This document shows, in pieces, positions 44,467 to 56,464 of a DNA stretch of 64,000 nt. The notes under the pieces were generated by a model. The model did no database searches. It worked only from the letters and a program-made list of their open reading frames with translations, and was not told the origin of the DNA. The first letter of the stretch is position 1, and each line of letters starts with the position of its first letter. Source of the stretch: Apostichopus japonicus (lineage: Eukaryota > Echinodermata > Holothuroidea > Aspidochirotida > Stichopodidae); NCBI RefSeq assembly GCF_037975245.1, contig NC_092567.1, forward strand, positions 19,286,876 through 19,350,875, in the 5' to 3' direction. The position numbers and the translations under genes are program-made.

Positions 44467-44550
44467 ATGGCAGCCAAAAGGAGAGCTGGCTCTCAGTTAA
44501 CTCAAGACAACTGGGAAGATGATGATGAAGATGAAGTAGCAGTTGTTGAG
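44467..44550 (+). CDS. NUP50: NUP50 exon 1: importin-alpha binding segment
   Basis: ATG at 44467, donor gtaatt at 44551 (phase 0). The basic KRR followed by LTQDNWEDDDEDE parallels human AKRNAEKELTDRNWDQEDE, the segment that displaces NLS cargo from importin alpha. A possible 5' UTR acceptor (tgacag) lies just upstream at 44376-44381, so a non-coding exon further upstream is likely. Confidence 0.93.
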
Positions 44551-47500
44551 GTAATTCTTGGTTACCGAGTGACTGATGTACTGTAGATTGATATCATTGC
44601 TGTATGTTAACACCAGTTAACGCCGGTGCCTTTCAATCATAAGGTCCCTTGTTCGAGTCACTCCCAGATTAATGTATGGCGTCCAGTTACAGAGATGTTG
44701 ACAATTAACAATTCATAATCATGGACGTTAAATATGAATGTAAGAGACTGACTTCGGTCAGCTTGCGGCTTTGATAAGCCAATGATGGCTTCTTCGCGAG
44801 TTCCTGCTTGCAGGAGGATCTAAAAATACATACAAATGAAATACCTGGTCCTGTACTTTGTTATGTGCCACTCTGCTTTATGTGGTTATGCTAGCGATTA
44901 TATAAGGTGTGCTTATTGCCATGGAAAAGCAAGTAAAAAGAATAAACATGGGATATTTCTTTCCTTAAAGAGTAATGCAGTAAATGTACTTTACAAAGAA
45001 TGTCATGAAAAAAGAAAGACATGTACTATTTTGTCTTGATTAATTTTGGCAGATAACCTTTTAAACCGGAAGGTCAGAATTAATTTATGAAAGAAAAGTT
45101 CCACTTTTGATGACCATGTGATCGTTCCTTACGAAGAAAGTAACATCTCGTTATGCAGTTTTGTTATCTTTCAAGGATTAATGATTAGTTTAAAGTTTGA
45201 ACCACAGTGTTTAGGAGTTGGTGTAGTCGTCCACGTATGACATAGATTTATATTGCACAACCCATCCACCCATGCAAATGATGTGAATCAACTGTATAAT
45301 GTATTTGCTATCTGAGCTCAACAAGCTGTAGAACTGGGATGTAGTCAGAAAGCATGATATAATTTGTCTAGTATCCCGTAGCAAAGTACTACGCAAAATG
45401 GGCAAATTGCCATACAAGTACAATAATGTATCACAATTTTTGTAAACATATAATATTTAATATAATAATATTATATTTTATCAAGCAAGTTCATAGCATT
45501 TAAAATTGCTGCCACAAAATTTGAATACTTAAACATTTCCTGGAATTTGTTTCATTTCTCATGCTCTGCATAATTTTTTGTCGCAGACTTCATTGAATAC
45601 TTTTTTAGGGTGACTTAAGGCATAAAATTAATTTTGAGTTGTTTAGAGTGTTAAAGGTAAGAGGATACGTGATGTATTCCCCTCATACTCTGCAAAGTGA
45701 TTCTCGGGATACAACTAAATACACTCAGAAAGTTTTAACCCAAAAAATTGATTAATTACGTACTAATTTAATAGCTAAAACCAACGTGCATTTTTCACAT
45801 AGGAAACGACTGGTTTTTTCACTAATATGCAAATTACGTGATGTATACGGATTGACTCTCGTTGTGAGAGGTTTTGATAGGAAGGGATAAATTGGTATGG
45901 AAAGGCGACATATGACTGTGTTGAAGGACCAGTCAACAGTGTACTATACTACCAACCACTATTACTAATGTACCTGTAAGCCCTATCACACACAGTGTAG
46001 TGCACTGTGGGATAAACTACGAACGTGCCTGTAACACAACTAGACAATTCTGCCTAGAATAAGTGTGTTAACTCAGTTTACTCTTTGGTGATGCTATGAG
46101 GTATGAAGTCACCCCCCTAAGTGAGGATTTACATGTGCTGCCTTCCTTATATTATGATTTTGTTTATATGTGGTTTGCCTTTCAGATGGGTGTACAGATT
46201 GCAGAACAATCCGTTTTGGCTAAGCGGAAGATAAAACGAGCTCACAGGAGGCTCGGAAACACTGACGGTGGTGTAAGTATCATTTCATTGCTTTTTTCCC
46301 AAATTGTAAAACATTTGCAACAGGGGAAGTATATGTTGATAGTGTTTAATGGATTATTTTGTACGTACTTTGTACTCGCCATTATTGACAAGTACTGGCG
46401 TTTGATAAAAATGAAGAACTCTTTCACTTCCTTGACTAAATGAGGATAATGATTGTATAATAATAATAATATTATTAATAGTAACAATAATATAAACATA
46501 TTTCAATTGCCTTATATTTCAATGGCTTAATTTTTCAAATGTCTAATTGTCTAATTCTATTTGCTTAACAGGTCTCATATCTTTGCATTCTCTACTTTCT
46601 CCCAAATTGTAAACATTTTCAACGGGAAGAACATGTTGATAGTGTTAAATGGATTATTTTGAACGTACAGTACTTTGTAATTACCATTATTGGCAAGTAC
46701 TGGCATTGGATTTAATGAAGAAGTCATTCACTCCCTTGTTTAAATGAGGAAAATTATCGTTTAATAATCATATTAATGATAATAATAATATAAAAATTAT
46801 AAAAATATTTCAATTGTCTAATTCTATTTGCTTAACAGGTCAAAGCGAGCCCATTTGGAGGATTTAAAGGATTTGCTTCTTCTAACCCATCAACTTCTGC
46901 GGCTAAACCGACCCTCGGCTCAGGTTTTCAGGTTTCCAGCTCCAAAACACTGTTAGGTTCAGGTTTTCAAGTGACAAGCTCGAAACCTGCATTATCAAGT
47001 ACTGAATTATTCCCGAAAACAACATTGAATCCAACCAGCACACATTCCAGTTCGGAAAATGCGGATGCCAAAGCCGGTGGGATTATGAACACTGCCCTCA
47101 ACGGGAGTGCAAGCTCGCCCAGCTCGCAGACCAACCCGAAGTACTGTTCCAAGCTGAGGGCATTAAACGGAGCTGTTAACTCCTGGATACAGCAACACGT
47201 GGCTAAGACACCAGTGTGTGATCTCACCCCCATATTTAACGACTACCGCAAACATTTGACAGAGATAGAGAGGAAGTACGGCTCCAGCATGAAGACTTCC
47301 TCGGCAACATTCGGAACGAACGATGACAAAACCGTAACGCAGAGGGTCGCCGAAGAAGACGACGACAATAAAGAACCGAAAGGTAACGTCGGAACATCGC
47401 AATCGGAAGGAGTCAGATTCCTTCCGACCGGCCAGTCTGGATCAAAAGCCGAACCAGTCGCAAAACCGCAGAGCGGTTTGTTTGGCAGCGGAGGTAGTAA

Positions 47501-50500
47501 ATTAACATTCGGAGGGAGCAACTTAACATTCGGTTCTTCGTCAGTCAACTTTGGTAATGCAGGTATGAATATTGCATTATATTTTGCGTAGAATCAGAAA
47601 GAAAGAACCGCGTCACAGTCTCCGGATATGCTACAAAGTCCGATAACGTTCACTTAAGCTTTGATTTCTACAAGTATTCTACCATCACCCTGAGAGCATT
47701 GTTTGCCTCACTGAGACAATTTGAATGTCTCAATTTTGAAAATCAGAAATTCCTGGAAAGGAATTTGAGAAAAACCTTTAGCAACTTTTTTAGCAAGCTA
47801 AAAATTTGAGGGCAATACTGATGACCCATTTAAAACCGAAGTTTCTAATTTATTTTTAATTTTGTGTAAATTTATGGCTCCCTCTCTTGGCAAGCTCATG
47901 TTCACATATACTTGGATAGCCTTCAGTATTTTAAAACCACATTATGCAGTATGCGATTTCTCGAGTAGGTTCAAATTTGAAGTGAGTTGAAGGGAATACT
48001 TTATAAGGTATTGCATTGCAAAGTGCTACAGTATGCAAAAATGGTCAAATTGCTATGCAATTCTAAAGATGGATAGCATTTTTTGTTTCACACAGAGACC
48101 ATAGTATTTATAAAAGACAGAATTCTTAGCCTTCAAAAACTGCGACACAAAATTTGAAAACTCCAAATTATTCCCTGAGTTGACAGGTACCCTTCCTCCT
48201 GTTTGGTAGGTACCTTAGAAGAAAAGAAAGTTTTTCAGCCTGGAAAAGAGTTAATTTAAGCGGACCTATCTCTGTATATAATCGGGGTAGGATTGATACA
48301 GGTCTGTTAAATAGGTTGAAAGGTATTTCCAGGTTACATTGGAAATCCAGAGGATTTAATGGGTACATCCAAAAGAAGTGAAGCATTGACTCAAAAGTGG
48401 GGGTGTTGTATCATGACATTTACCACTTATAATTGCTACAGTTAGTTCTTAATTAGCATTGCTGCCCTCTATTTATAAGAAATTTGTTTTATAGTTTACA
48501 TGTGCTGTTAGTGGCTGCTAACTTCAGTCAGGTATGTGGATACTCCACAACAACGCTAGACAGAACCTTAAAGACAGACTTGCGAGAGCAAAATTGAAAC
48601 ATCTAATTTGAGAATACTTCAGTGGGTAAGGGGAGGGGGAAGAGGGGGGGTGGGTGGAGGCAGCTCTAAGATGTTACAAATTTAGTTTAGATTGTGATTT
48701 GGATATGTTCTATAGACAGGTATAAGTACTTTTGTTCTAAATACTTAAACCAGAGTCTTACTCTGGGGGAAAGGGGTGGGGGGGGGTTGAGGGTGGAGGC
48801 AGTTCTAAAATGTTACAAATTCTGTTTAGATTGTTTGGTTTGGATGTGTTCTGTAGACTTGTATAAGTACATTTGTTCCTAAATACTTTAACCAGAGTCT
48901 TACTAGCAAAAACAAGTAGAGAAACAGACAGTTTAGTCTAGTTTGAAAGGAAGAATTGAAATTTCATTTAGGCAGAGCTATCAGCTAAGAGATATTATCA
49001 GTGTGTATACCATGCTGATCAAATAGTGCAGTAGTAATGAGGAGACATGTTAGCTAAAACTAGTTATGGTGGAATATTTAGCATTGACATGCTATCATGT
49101 GTTAGAGTATCTCAAGGGCAGAAAAGTCAGACATAAGTTGTTGTACCTTGGTACAATGGATATGTACTGTGATGAAATGGAAACAATTGCCTAATAGGAA
49201 TACAACAGTACGAGTTTCTTACCAAAAGAAAAGGAATGAAAATAGAGTGAAAATAAGACGAAGAAGAAGAAGAAAAAACAATTCAATTGCATTGAGATGT
49301 TGACATATTCATACATTGTAGCTTTTACCCACTGCTTCAATATCTTAAATTATGCAATCACTGTTGCTCCTACCTACTGGAACCATTGACTCTAAATACA
49401 AGCAAGTGAGGAAACTACTACAACCTTATGGACGAATGCTATAGTTTAGTTTTACCGAAATGGTGCAAAAAGCTGGTAATTACTTTGGATCCCGAAAAAA
49501 ATTGTTTGCCAATTTTGTTAAAAAAAATTCTCAAGTGTGGCTATTAAGTTTTTGAAGTACTCAACTAGTAGAATGTCTGTCATATACTCATATGTATGTT
49601 GTATTTCACGCTCATACATATTGAACCACCCAGCTTTTCTTATACATCGTCTCTCCTATCTTTGTAGGTACGTCCACAGGTAACGCTGCTGGTTTTTCAT
49701 TCACTGGAGCGACAGCCACTCAAAAGAAGGATCAAGGTAAAGAAATACAACCCTGTGAGCAGGGTTGTTGAAGATACTCTATGTGTAGACAGACTCCTAT
49801 CAGGTGTTGATCCAGGGCTGGGGAAGTGATGTTTGGGGAGGGGGGGGGAGGGTGGTAGTGCATCCGCCCTCTTCAACCCACACAAAAAATTGAAAATATT
49901 GTATTAGTACAACCATGTGTGCAGACCTAACTATGGACATAATATGTAGCCTTGATATTCCTCACTAAATGGGAGCCTGCTTCAACAACCCCCATGGGCC
50001 ACCAGCCTCCTACTTCAAATACTAGATCATCCTCTGCTTTGAGCTTTGAAATGAATGCTATTGTGACGGTGTGAGCAGATCTGAAATTGAGGGTGGTGTT
50101 GACATGTTAAACGGATCAGAGGGTGGGTCCGGGGAAGGGGGTCAGAGGTGTGGAACATGGGTCGAACATCAATTTCTTGACCAGTTTGATGTGAACGTGT
50201 AATAGGGAGTAGACAGTCATACATAAAACTTCACACCTAGTTTATTTATTGTTCTAGATTCTCTTTAACTCTTTTTATTCATTTATAATAATTGGTCAAA
50301 AGTTTCAAAATTATTTTCTTTTTTCATGATTTAGAAGAGCAGAAGGAAGCAAACGACGATGAAGACGAACCCCCAAAAGTAGAGGTGAAACAAGTGGAAG
50401 AAAAAGATGCTATATTTTCGATAAGGTAAAATATTAAACGTTTTGATGATTTTTTCCTTCTCTCCAATATATATATCAAATAATGAAGAATGGGAGACTT

Positions 50501-52852
50501 CCCTTTGGTAATGCTTGGAAAAGAGAAATGAAATTGTTTAGCTCAAAAAATGAGTATGAAGCAGTGACCTCAGAGGGTTACAAGCCTTGTGCTCTACCCA
50601 CTCTGCTCTACCCACTCTGCTCTACCCACTGAGCTCTACCCACTCTGCTCTACCCACTGAACTCTACCAACTGAGCTCTACCTACTGATCTACCCACTTT
50701 GCGCACCCACTCTGCTCTACCCACTCTGCTCTACCCACTGTGATCTACCCACTCTGTGCTACCCACTGAGCTATCTAGCCAGTAGTTGGGGATAATCCTT
50801 ATTTAGCCACTTATTTACTGGGGCTGCCAGTCAGTAGTCAACAGTACCTTGTACACTGTCTAACTAGAGATCAGATCCTACTATTGACATACATGAAAAG
50901 TGGAATTTGTCTTGAAATCCCTTCCCTGCTTCCTTCTGGGTTTTGTAGAATGAAATTAAGGGTGTGATCCCTGGATATGCAGTATTCAGGGTACTGTAGC
51001 CAAATATATATGTCAGATAAAACAAATATGTGCTTATTGGATGCAACTCAATAAGATAAGTAACTAAGATAACTATTTGATTAATTTGATGAATTTTGGA
51101 AATTAAGATGGTTACTGGTTCAGTTATATCAATATTTTCTTCTAGGGCCCCATTCGATGTAAAAAGTGTCAATTCCTCGGGCAGGACGTTTCCATATCTC
51201 TGAGGTGTCTAGTGTAAAAAACGATTGAAAATGACCAAAATTGACTCAAAAAGCTGCATTTAGCAAGAGAGGTTCATCTCTTTGTCTTCTGTTTTTTTCC
51301 ACGTCAGGTCCAAACTTTACTACAAGAAGGACGGAGCATATAAGGAAAGAGGTGTAGGCATGCTCCACATCAAGAAGTTGGAAAAGGCCGGACAACTTAT
51401 GCTGAGAGCTGACACTAGTCTAGGTAAGACTTGGATATTCTGGAACTAATACTGAGCGACTTGAAGGCAGGGTTGCAGGGGGGAGGGGGCAGGTGGAGGA
51501 ATGTAAAAGAAAGGGAAAAAAAACTGTACTTATAAAAATCATGACCTTAATCCATCCTCTAGATACAAAGATTGTTCCAATGTTGTGTTTCAAAGATTTG
51601 AAATTCATTCACTTTATTTGGAATGAGTTTTTATCGTGCAATGATCTGTGATGTGACATGTTGACTACACAAAAGGCTCCTTTTTTTTCTTTCAAATTTG
51701 AAAATGATTATATAATTGTAATCTTAGTAAATTACAGAACTGTTTCTTTGCTCACGGTTCTAGAAACAAAAGTTATATTATACCCTGCGTCAACCACTTG
51801 TATTCCTTCTTGTCCCACGCCACGTCCCACCTCCATTCCCCTCTCCTACATCAAATCTGAATGTTGTGCTAAAATTGCATTGAATTGAAAAACGGGATAT
51901 TCGGTTGAAAAATGAATCTAACCGATATATCATGTCTCGGGAACCATACATAGTGCTTTAAAGGGACATTTTAGTGGCTGAAGTTGCTTGCTAGTTTCCT
52001 CTCTGCATCCTTGACTCAGACCCACATCCTCATGGCAGTTTTTGTTGAGATGGTACAAAAGTTTGGTCAAAGTCGGTGACAATTTTTGTGAATATTTTCT
52101 GGCAAAAGTCGAGCACAACGTTCCAATTGTATTGCGTTTGAAGGATGAATCAACAAGTAGATTACAATTGGAAAGTATAAGCATTTGAAGATTTGTCTAT
52201 TATGATAACTTCATTGACCACCCACTGTGATCCACTTCTAGCAGAAAGGGAAAGTTGAGCCAGTCAAAAGAGGTCCTGTTAAATCAACTCCATCGATGAA
52301 TTGGGAACAAGATATTGAGATTGAGAGAGTTTTCAGCTAACTGTATAATAGTTTTCTCTATTAAGATACAATATTACATTGTCTGCCTCCAAGATATCCC
52401 TTGAATTTTTTTATTTCCAGCTGTTGACAAATCAAGACATAATACACAATCCATCACAAATATATCCCTTTGAAATGTTTTTTCTCTCCAGCTGTTGACC
52501 AACCAAGACACATAATACACAATATGTCACCCATATATCCCATTAAAATGCAATTGATATTAACCCCTCTTTTGTAATCTCTGATAATACAGGTAACATC
52601 ATTTTCAACATCAGTATACCCAAAGGTCTGCCAGTCGAGAGGCAGGGTAAAAATAATGTCATCCTGATGGCGCCCATGAACCCACCCGCCGACAAGCTCT
52701 GTCCGATCTGCAAGAAGAAATACCCCAACCCTCAGACCAGCAACAGATGCGAGAGCGATTGTTCGCCAGAGCCCACGGCCATCCTCCTCAGGGTCAAGAC
52801 AGGAGAGGATGCGGACAGATTGAAGGAAGAACTAGACAAAGTTAAAGAATGA
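44467..52852 (+). CDS. NUP50: NUP50 nucleoporin (Npap60), complete, seven coding exons, 476 aa
   Basis: Exons 44467-44550, 46186-46272, 46839-47562, 49668-49736, 50335-50425, 51308-51423 and 52593-52852 splice in frame to 476 residues (human about 468). NUP50 sits on the nuclear basket, binds importin alpha and Ran, and helps cargo release and importin recycling. Visible parts are an N-terminal importin-alpha segment (KRRAGSQLTQDNWEDDDEDE), a second basic segment (KRKIKRAHRR), scattered FG motifs (FGGFKGF, LFGSGG, LTFGGS, VNFG), the NUP50 core (LRALNGAVNSWIQQHV, PVCDLTPIFNDYRKHL) and a C-terminal Ran-binding domain (KLYYKKDGAYKERGVG, LRADTSLGNI, KNNVILM, LLRVKTGEDAD). The start is the ATG at 44467, with human-like context MAAKRR versus MAKRN. 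The domain carries a four-Cys insertion absent from human NUP50. Confidence 0.95.
44608..44824 (+). mobile_element. SINE family S3, copy 2 (NUP50 intron 1)
   Basis: B-box-like GTTCGAGTC, then CACTCCCAGATTAATGTATG, GTCCAGTTACAGAG, ATAATCATGGACGTTAAATA, GACTGACTTCGGTCAGCTTG and CCTGCTTGCAGGAGGAT. Direct match to the minus-strand copy at 35262. Confidence 0.87.
46186..46272 (+). CDS. NUP50: NUP50 exon 2
   Basis: Acceptor cag at 46183-46185, donor gtaagt at 46273 (phase 0). It encodes EQSVLAKRKIKRAHRRLGNTDGG (human SEEVLKNRAIKKAKRRNVG). The basic cluster corresponds to the second importin-alpha contact. Confidence 0.92.
46273..46838. repeat. NUP50 intron 2 made of two tandem copies, including a duplicated 3' splice site
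   Basis: CCCAAATTGTAAA.CATTT..CA, GATAGTGTT.AATGGATTATT and ATTCTATTTGCTTAACAG|GTC occur in both halves. The first acceptor ends at 46571, the true one at 46838. The start of each half resembles the exon 2 donor flank (TATCATTTCATTGC against CATATCTTTGCATTC), as if the whole intron were duplicated. Confidence 0.88.
46839..47562 (+). CDS. NUP50: NUP50 exon 3: FG motifs and NUP50 core domain
   Basis: Acceptor cag at 46836-46838, donor gtatga at 47563 (phase 1). This 724-nt exon encodes PFGGFKGF, two SGFQV(S/T)SSK repeats, the conserved core YCSKLRALNGAVNSWIQQHV and PVCDLTPIFNDYRKHLTEIE, then a Ser/Gly/FG-rich tail. A duplicate of its acceptor lies 267 bp upstream, at 46571. Confidence 0.95.
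48640..48905. repeat. Two tandem units of about 139 bp (NUP50 intron 3)
   Basis: GTGGAGGCAG.TCTAA.ATGTT, TTTAGATTGT, TATAAGTAC.TTTGTTC and AACCAGAGTCTTACT repeat at 48654 and 48793. Confidence 0.88.
49668..49736 (+). CDS. NUP50: NUP50 exon 4
   Basis: Acceptor tag at 49665-49667, donor gtaaag at 49737 (phase 1 to phase 1, so skippable in frame). It encodes TSTGNAAGFSFTGATATQKK, like the human TGFSFSPGN stretch in the FG region. Confidence 0.85.
50335..50425 (+). CDS. NUP50: NUP50 exon 5: acidic linker into Ran-binding domain
   Basis: Acceptor tag at 50332-50334, donor gtaaaa at 50426 (phase 2). It encodes DDEDEPPKVEVKQVEEKDAI, nearly identical to human ENDEPPKVVVTEVKEEDAF, which starts the Ran-binding domain. 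Confidence 0.94.
50590..50770. repeat. Minisatellite of TGCTCTACCCACTC words (NUP50 intron 5)
   Basis: About a dozen units of 14-15 bp with variants (GAGCTCTACC, TGATCTACCC). The first unit abuts AGAGGGTTACAAGCCTTGTG, which reads like the anticodon-side end of a tRNA-type SINE, so the array may have grown from a retroposon. Confidence 0.85.
51308..51423 (+). CDS. NUP50: NUP50 exon 6: Ran-binding domain
   Basis: Acceptor cag at 51305-51307, donor gtaaga at 51424 (phase 1). It encodes RSKLYYKKDGAYKERGVGML and QLMLRADTSL (human KCKLFYKKDNEFKEKGIGTL, QLLVRADTNL). Confidence 0.95.
52593..52852 (+). CDS. NUP50: NUP50 exon 7: end of Ran-binding domain with Cys4 insert, stop TGA
   Basis: Acceptor cag at 52590-52592, stop TGA at 52850. 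It encodes NIIFNISIPKGLP, KNNVILMAPMNPPADK, then an insertion with Cys codons at 52700, 52709, 52748 and 52760 (about residues 427, 430, 443, 447; pattern C-x2-C-x12-C-x3-C), and resumes with PTAILLRVKTGEDADRL. Human NUP50 runs from NPPIDEKNATMPVTM directly into LIRVKTSEDAD with no cysteines there. Confidence 0.95.
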
Positions 52853-53436
52853 GGGAAGAGAAAGAGCGCTGAATGGCATGAAAATTAAAAAAAATTAATT
52901 AGCAATGCTTAGGGAAGGAAGAAAACACAAAATTGTGACCCATTCTGTCAAAATCAGGGACATGTTGCCAAATACAGGTTTAAGGGAACTGCCAATTGAA
53001 GCTAAGAAAGATTAAAAATATAAAATTGGTCATAGGGGCAGGGGTAGATTGGCCTTTTGGAATACGGGCTCGTAACTGGATGCCTCACCGGGCTTCGGCT
53101 GAAGACGCTGGTTTTTCTCCTTTGCCGTGAAAGGTACTCGTTTTGTTTGAGGTGTCGAATACACCTCTCATTGCAAAGCCCCATGATGGATCACTAATAG
53201 CCAGTAGCAACATATTCCCCTGTCTACCTCTGCACAGGGGTTGAATTTTCACTTTTTCGGTTTTAAATTGTTTCTGATTTGTAAAATTTTCATTCGCTGT
53301 GGAATTGAATATTTAAAGGATGGTCACAGATGAAAAAAAAAGGAAAAATGGCTTAGCAACAAAATTTCAGACCGCAAAACCCAGATTATATTCAACCAGT
53401 TTGTGAATATAAGAATAGTTAGGCATTTCCAATATT

Positions 53437-53442
53437 AATAAA
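53437..53442 (+). promoter_or_regulatory. Candidate poly(A) signal downstream of NUP50
   Basis: AATAAA 585 bp after the NUP50 stop, in the right orientation and distance for a 3' UTR end. No cDNA support can be seen. Another AATAAA lies at 55777-55782. Confidence 0.3.
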
Positions 53443-54768
53443 CTTTTGAGTCATTTTTAAAGCTGGAAAGTCACTTTATTCAGATGAAATTAAGAAATGA
53501 ATATGTAATTTCATATATATATATTCATATATATGAATATGTAATTCATCATGTCACTGATCTTGACAGAATGATTCACATATGTAGAGAAAACTTTTGA
53601 AAGCATCCTTCAATTTTTTCTCCATCAAACTTTCAAAACACGCTATAGAATGGCTACGTGCTAGTGTGAAACGAAGAAAAGCTGGTTGTTTTGGCACAGG
53701 TTCTTACACCCACTGCAACACATTGCCACAGACTCGGTTTGTAGAGTTATGCATTTTAGGTCACAACATATTTCTTGAAGTTGCCTTGGGATACTCTAGT
53801 AAGATACTGTGTTACAATAGAAAGGGTGCACCAGTTTATAAAATCCTCTATAGCAAGGCTGAATCAATATCAAACAAGGGAGACTATATCTGCAGGCTAG
53901 CAGTGTCTGATGTGTTGAACTGTGGAGCACAGATAATGATAGGCTAGGTAGCCTAGCTGCAGCACCCCTCCATTTCCGCCTTTTGACACAATGTCTTGTT
54001 TTAATTTTTTTTTTTTTAAAAGTGAAGCACTTCCTTAAACTTTTGAGCCCATGGCAGAATAGCGATATATATGTCTCTAAATATTGTATGTTCATGTTTA
54101 ATTAGACAGATGGGTTAGGTTACGTTGCAAGGGAAAGAAGCTATGTGTAATGTTTCATTGCAAAATAGCTTTCTTTTGTAACTCTTATCAAATGATTAAT
54201 TTTGCTCATTTTATTTTGGACAATGAAAATCTGACAAATATTGAATACCATAAGTCAGATTAATATTATAAAAACATTTAAGATTTACCATGCATCTCGT
54301 GCAGAAACTAGATTAAAGCGGACTTTTTCGTTTTGATTGCAATATTCAGGACATTCGACTCAAACTACAAGTGTTCCACCAAATGAGAATGCTATTGATT
54401 TGTGTTCCTCATATTTTATATGACAAACTTAGTATAGTATGAACAAGAGGTGATCTAAATCATGGTTGTTGAAACATGAACCTTGGAAACCTAATTAACA
54501 GCCTCACCAGGTATGTTGGAATTCCCCAATCTGCTGGAACGGATGAAAGGTGCAGAGTGCATTTTCATCGTGCTCATGGGTCACCAGAGAGTTTGCCAGG
54601 AAGAATACAAACTCCAGTGTGTTATAGTGGTTAGTTAAATACATACTTTTCCAAGTTATAAATGGACCGTTAGTTACTATGCAGTATGAACCATATCATT
54701 GCTTATCTTTATGTTAGTTACCCAGTGAACATTCAACATCTACTGGGACTGATGGAGGGGTGGGGCAA

Positions 54769-54859
54769 GGGGAGGGCAAGGGGGAGGGCAAGGGGAGGGC
54801 AAGGGGAGGGCAAGGGGGAGGGCAAGGGGGAGGGTAAGGGGGAGGGTAAGGGGGAGGGT
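54769..54859. repeat. Minisatellite, GGGGGAGGGCAA units of 12-13 bp
   Basis: Seven or so units on the + strand; a G-rich strand with runs of four or more G could form quadruplexes. Confidence 0.9.
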
Positions 54860-56179
54860 GCGATGAAGCAGCTGGTATGATATAATTTAAGTTATAGCTG
54901 ACAACAGATTAGTGTTCTGACCATACAGTGTGTATACTTCTTTCTCAGTTGAAATTACATTTTCAAAGTTTGTGTTGGTTCGATAGAGAAAATCGTAAAA
55001 TATATCTTATTGACAGGCTTCAAACAGCTTTTTAGTCATTGAAAATTCAGTTTGAAATTTGTGTCAGGTTGATTTGCAGCTCAAGAGATGTTGAAATATA
55101 GTAGAGAAACCAACAGGCTAATTAAGTTTCCAATCATGAAAAGTGATATGTAAATCCCTGATGATTTTGTAGGAGGTACAACACAGTTTGCTTTTTCATT
55201 ATTGTCATTGTAGCCGATTGCCAGCTCAGAATTATTTGCATATTTAAGTCGGGTTTTTCTGTTATTTTTGGGCTAAATTTTGATATGCCATTCCATCCTA
55301 GGTGGAGGCACGGTGTAGCGATTAAAGAGTGTCCGTACCATAACCTCAACAGGAACCAGATTCTCTTGACCTATTCAAAATTGGTCAGATGCTGACTGAG
55401 GTAGACCCTCCTTTGGATAGGGTTCCAAAATGAGCTTCTGTTTGGCTTCCTCACTCTCGGGACTCGCTACACTAAACTACAAACTCACAAATTGCTTTAG
55501 TTGTCACGTTTCATATCAACTTATGAACCAGTGAAATCTAGAATATTGTGCAGGTTTCAGATTACCATATATTGCATAATTAGTGTTATTGATAAATTCC
55601 TAAAGACTGTTTATGCCCTGAAATATCTGGAGTTCAAACATATTCTTTTAAAAAAAATATTAGGTGGCTTTAGTAATTATGAGCAAATGAGTCTGGAGGA
55701 TATTATTGCTTTAGGTTTTTATCTGAAGTCTTGCTAGTTTGTTCATATGTATAACATATTTTTTAAAAAGGAATGAAATAAAATTTTGCATTTAACTATG
55801 AAAAAAACTTTGCTTGTTATTTGCGCTCTCTGAATGAATTTCTCCAGAACGAAAGAGCACAAACTTAGAATACAATACTTGCAGTGTTCTGTATATTGAG
55901 TGCTTGCTACCAAGCCTACCAAATATTATATTCATAAACTGATGGCAGCGAGACAAACTCTGGAAGACAGTTGTTCAACTTATAAAGGCAATTGTGACAG
56001 ATTTTTGCTTAGAATGTATATTTGAATGTGTTCCTTCTTTGACTAACTTGCTGTTTATCCCGATGAAAACTTGAGCATCAGTTGCAAAAAGACTACCACT
56101 AGAATTGGATCTAATTAAAGGCAAATTTTGTGTTGGAAAATGTCCAAATCATATACTTGGCAAGTGATATTTTTGAAAC

Positions 56180-56464
56180 TTAAAGGTTATCTGTATTGGT
56201 CCCAAATTATAGCATGCTTTAATTTATCAAAGTTTTCAAAAAGTACCACCCTGGGGGTCTTTACTCTCCAAATTGTTCTCAGGTATTCTAAATGAATTCA
56301 CAAGATGACTGCATGTCCTGGTGTGGTAAATTTCCTCCAGGGTTCTTACAAAATGTGTTTAAGAAATTTGACCACAACGGTTGACGTCGACTTTTTTGAT
56401 TTTTCAAATATGGTACCATATTTGAAAAATCAAGCATATTTGGGGCCAATACGGCATACGTTCA
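56180..56464 (-). mobile_element. Family 2 TTAA element with an internal palindrome
   Basis: Inverted relative to 11582. Starts TTAAAGGTTATCTGTATTGG; ends GGGGCCAATACGGCATACG then TTCA. The body markers TTTACTCTCCAAATTGTTCT and ATTTGACCA are present. A 38-bp palindrome interrupts it at 56396-56433. Confidence 0.85.

Noticed and set aside
47243-47548. Minus-strand ORFs opposite NUP50 exon 3
   Set aside because: Antisense shadows of a verified coding exon.
50587-50775. CRISPR-like array
   Set aside because: Units are contiguous 14-15 bp words without spacers, in an animal intron; it is a minisatellite.
53597-53947. 116-aa ORF downstream of NUP50
   Set aside because: No ATG at its start, no recognisable motif, no neighbouring exons; it lies in the likely 3' UTR/intergenic DNA.
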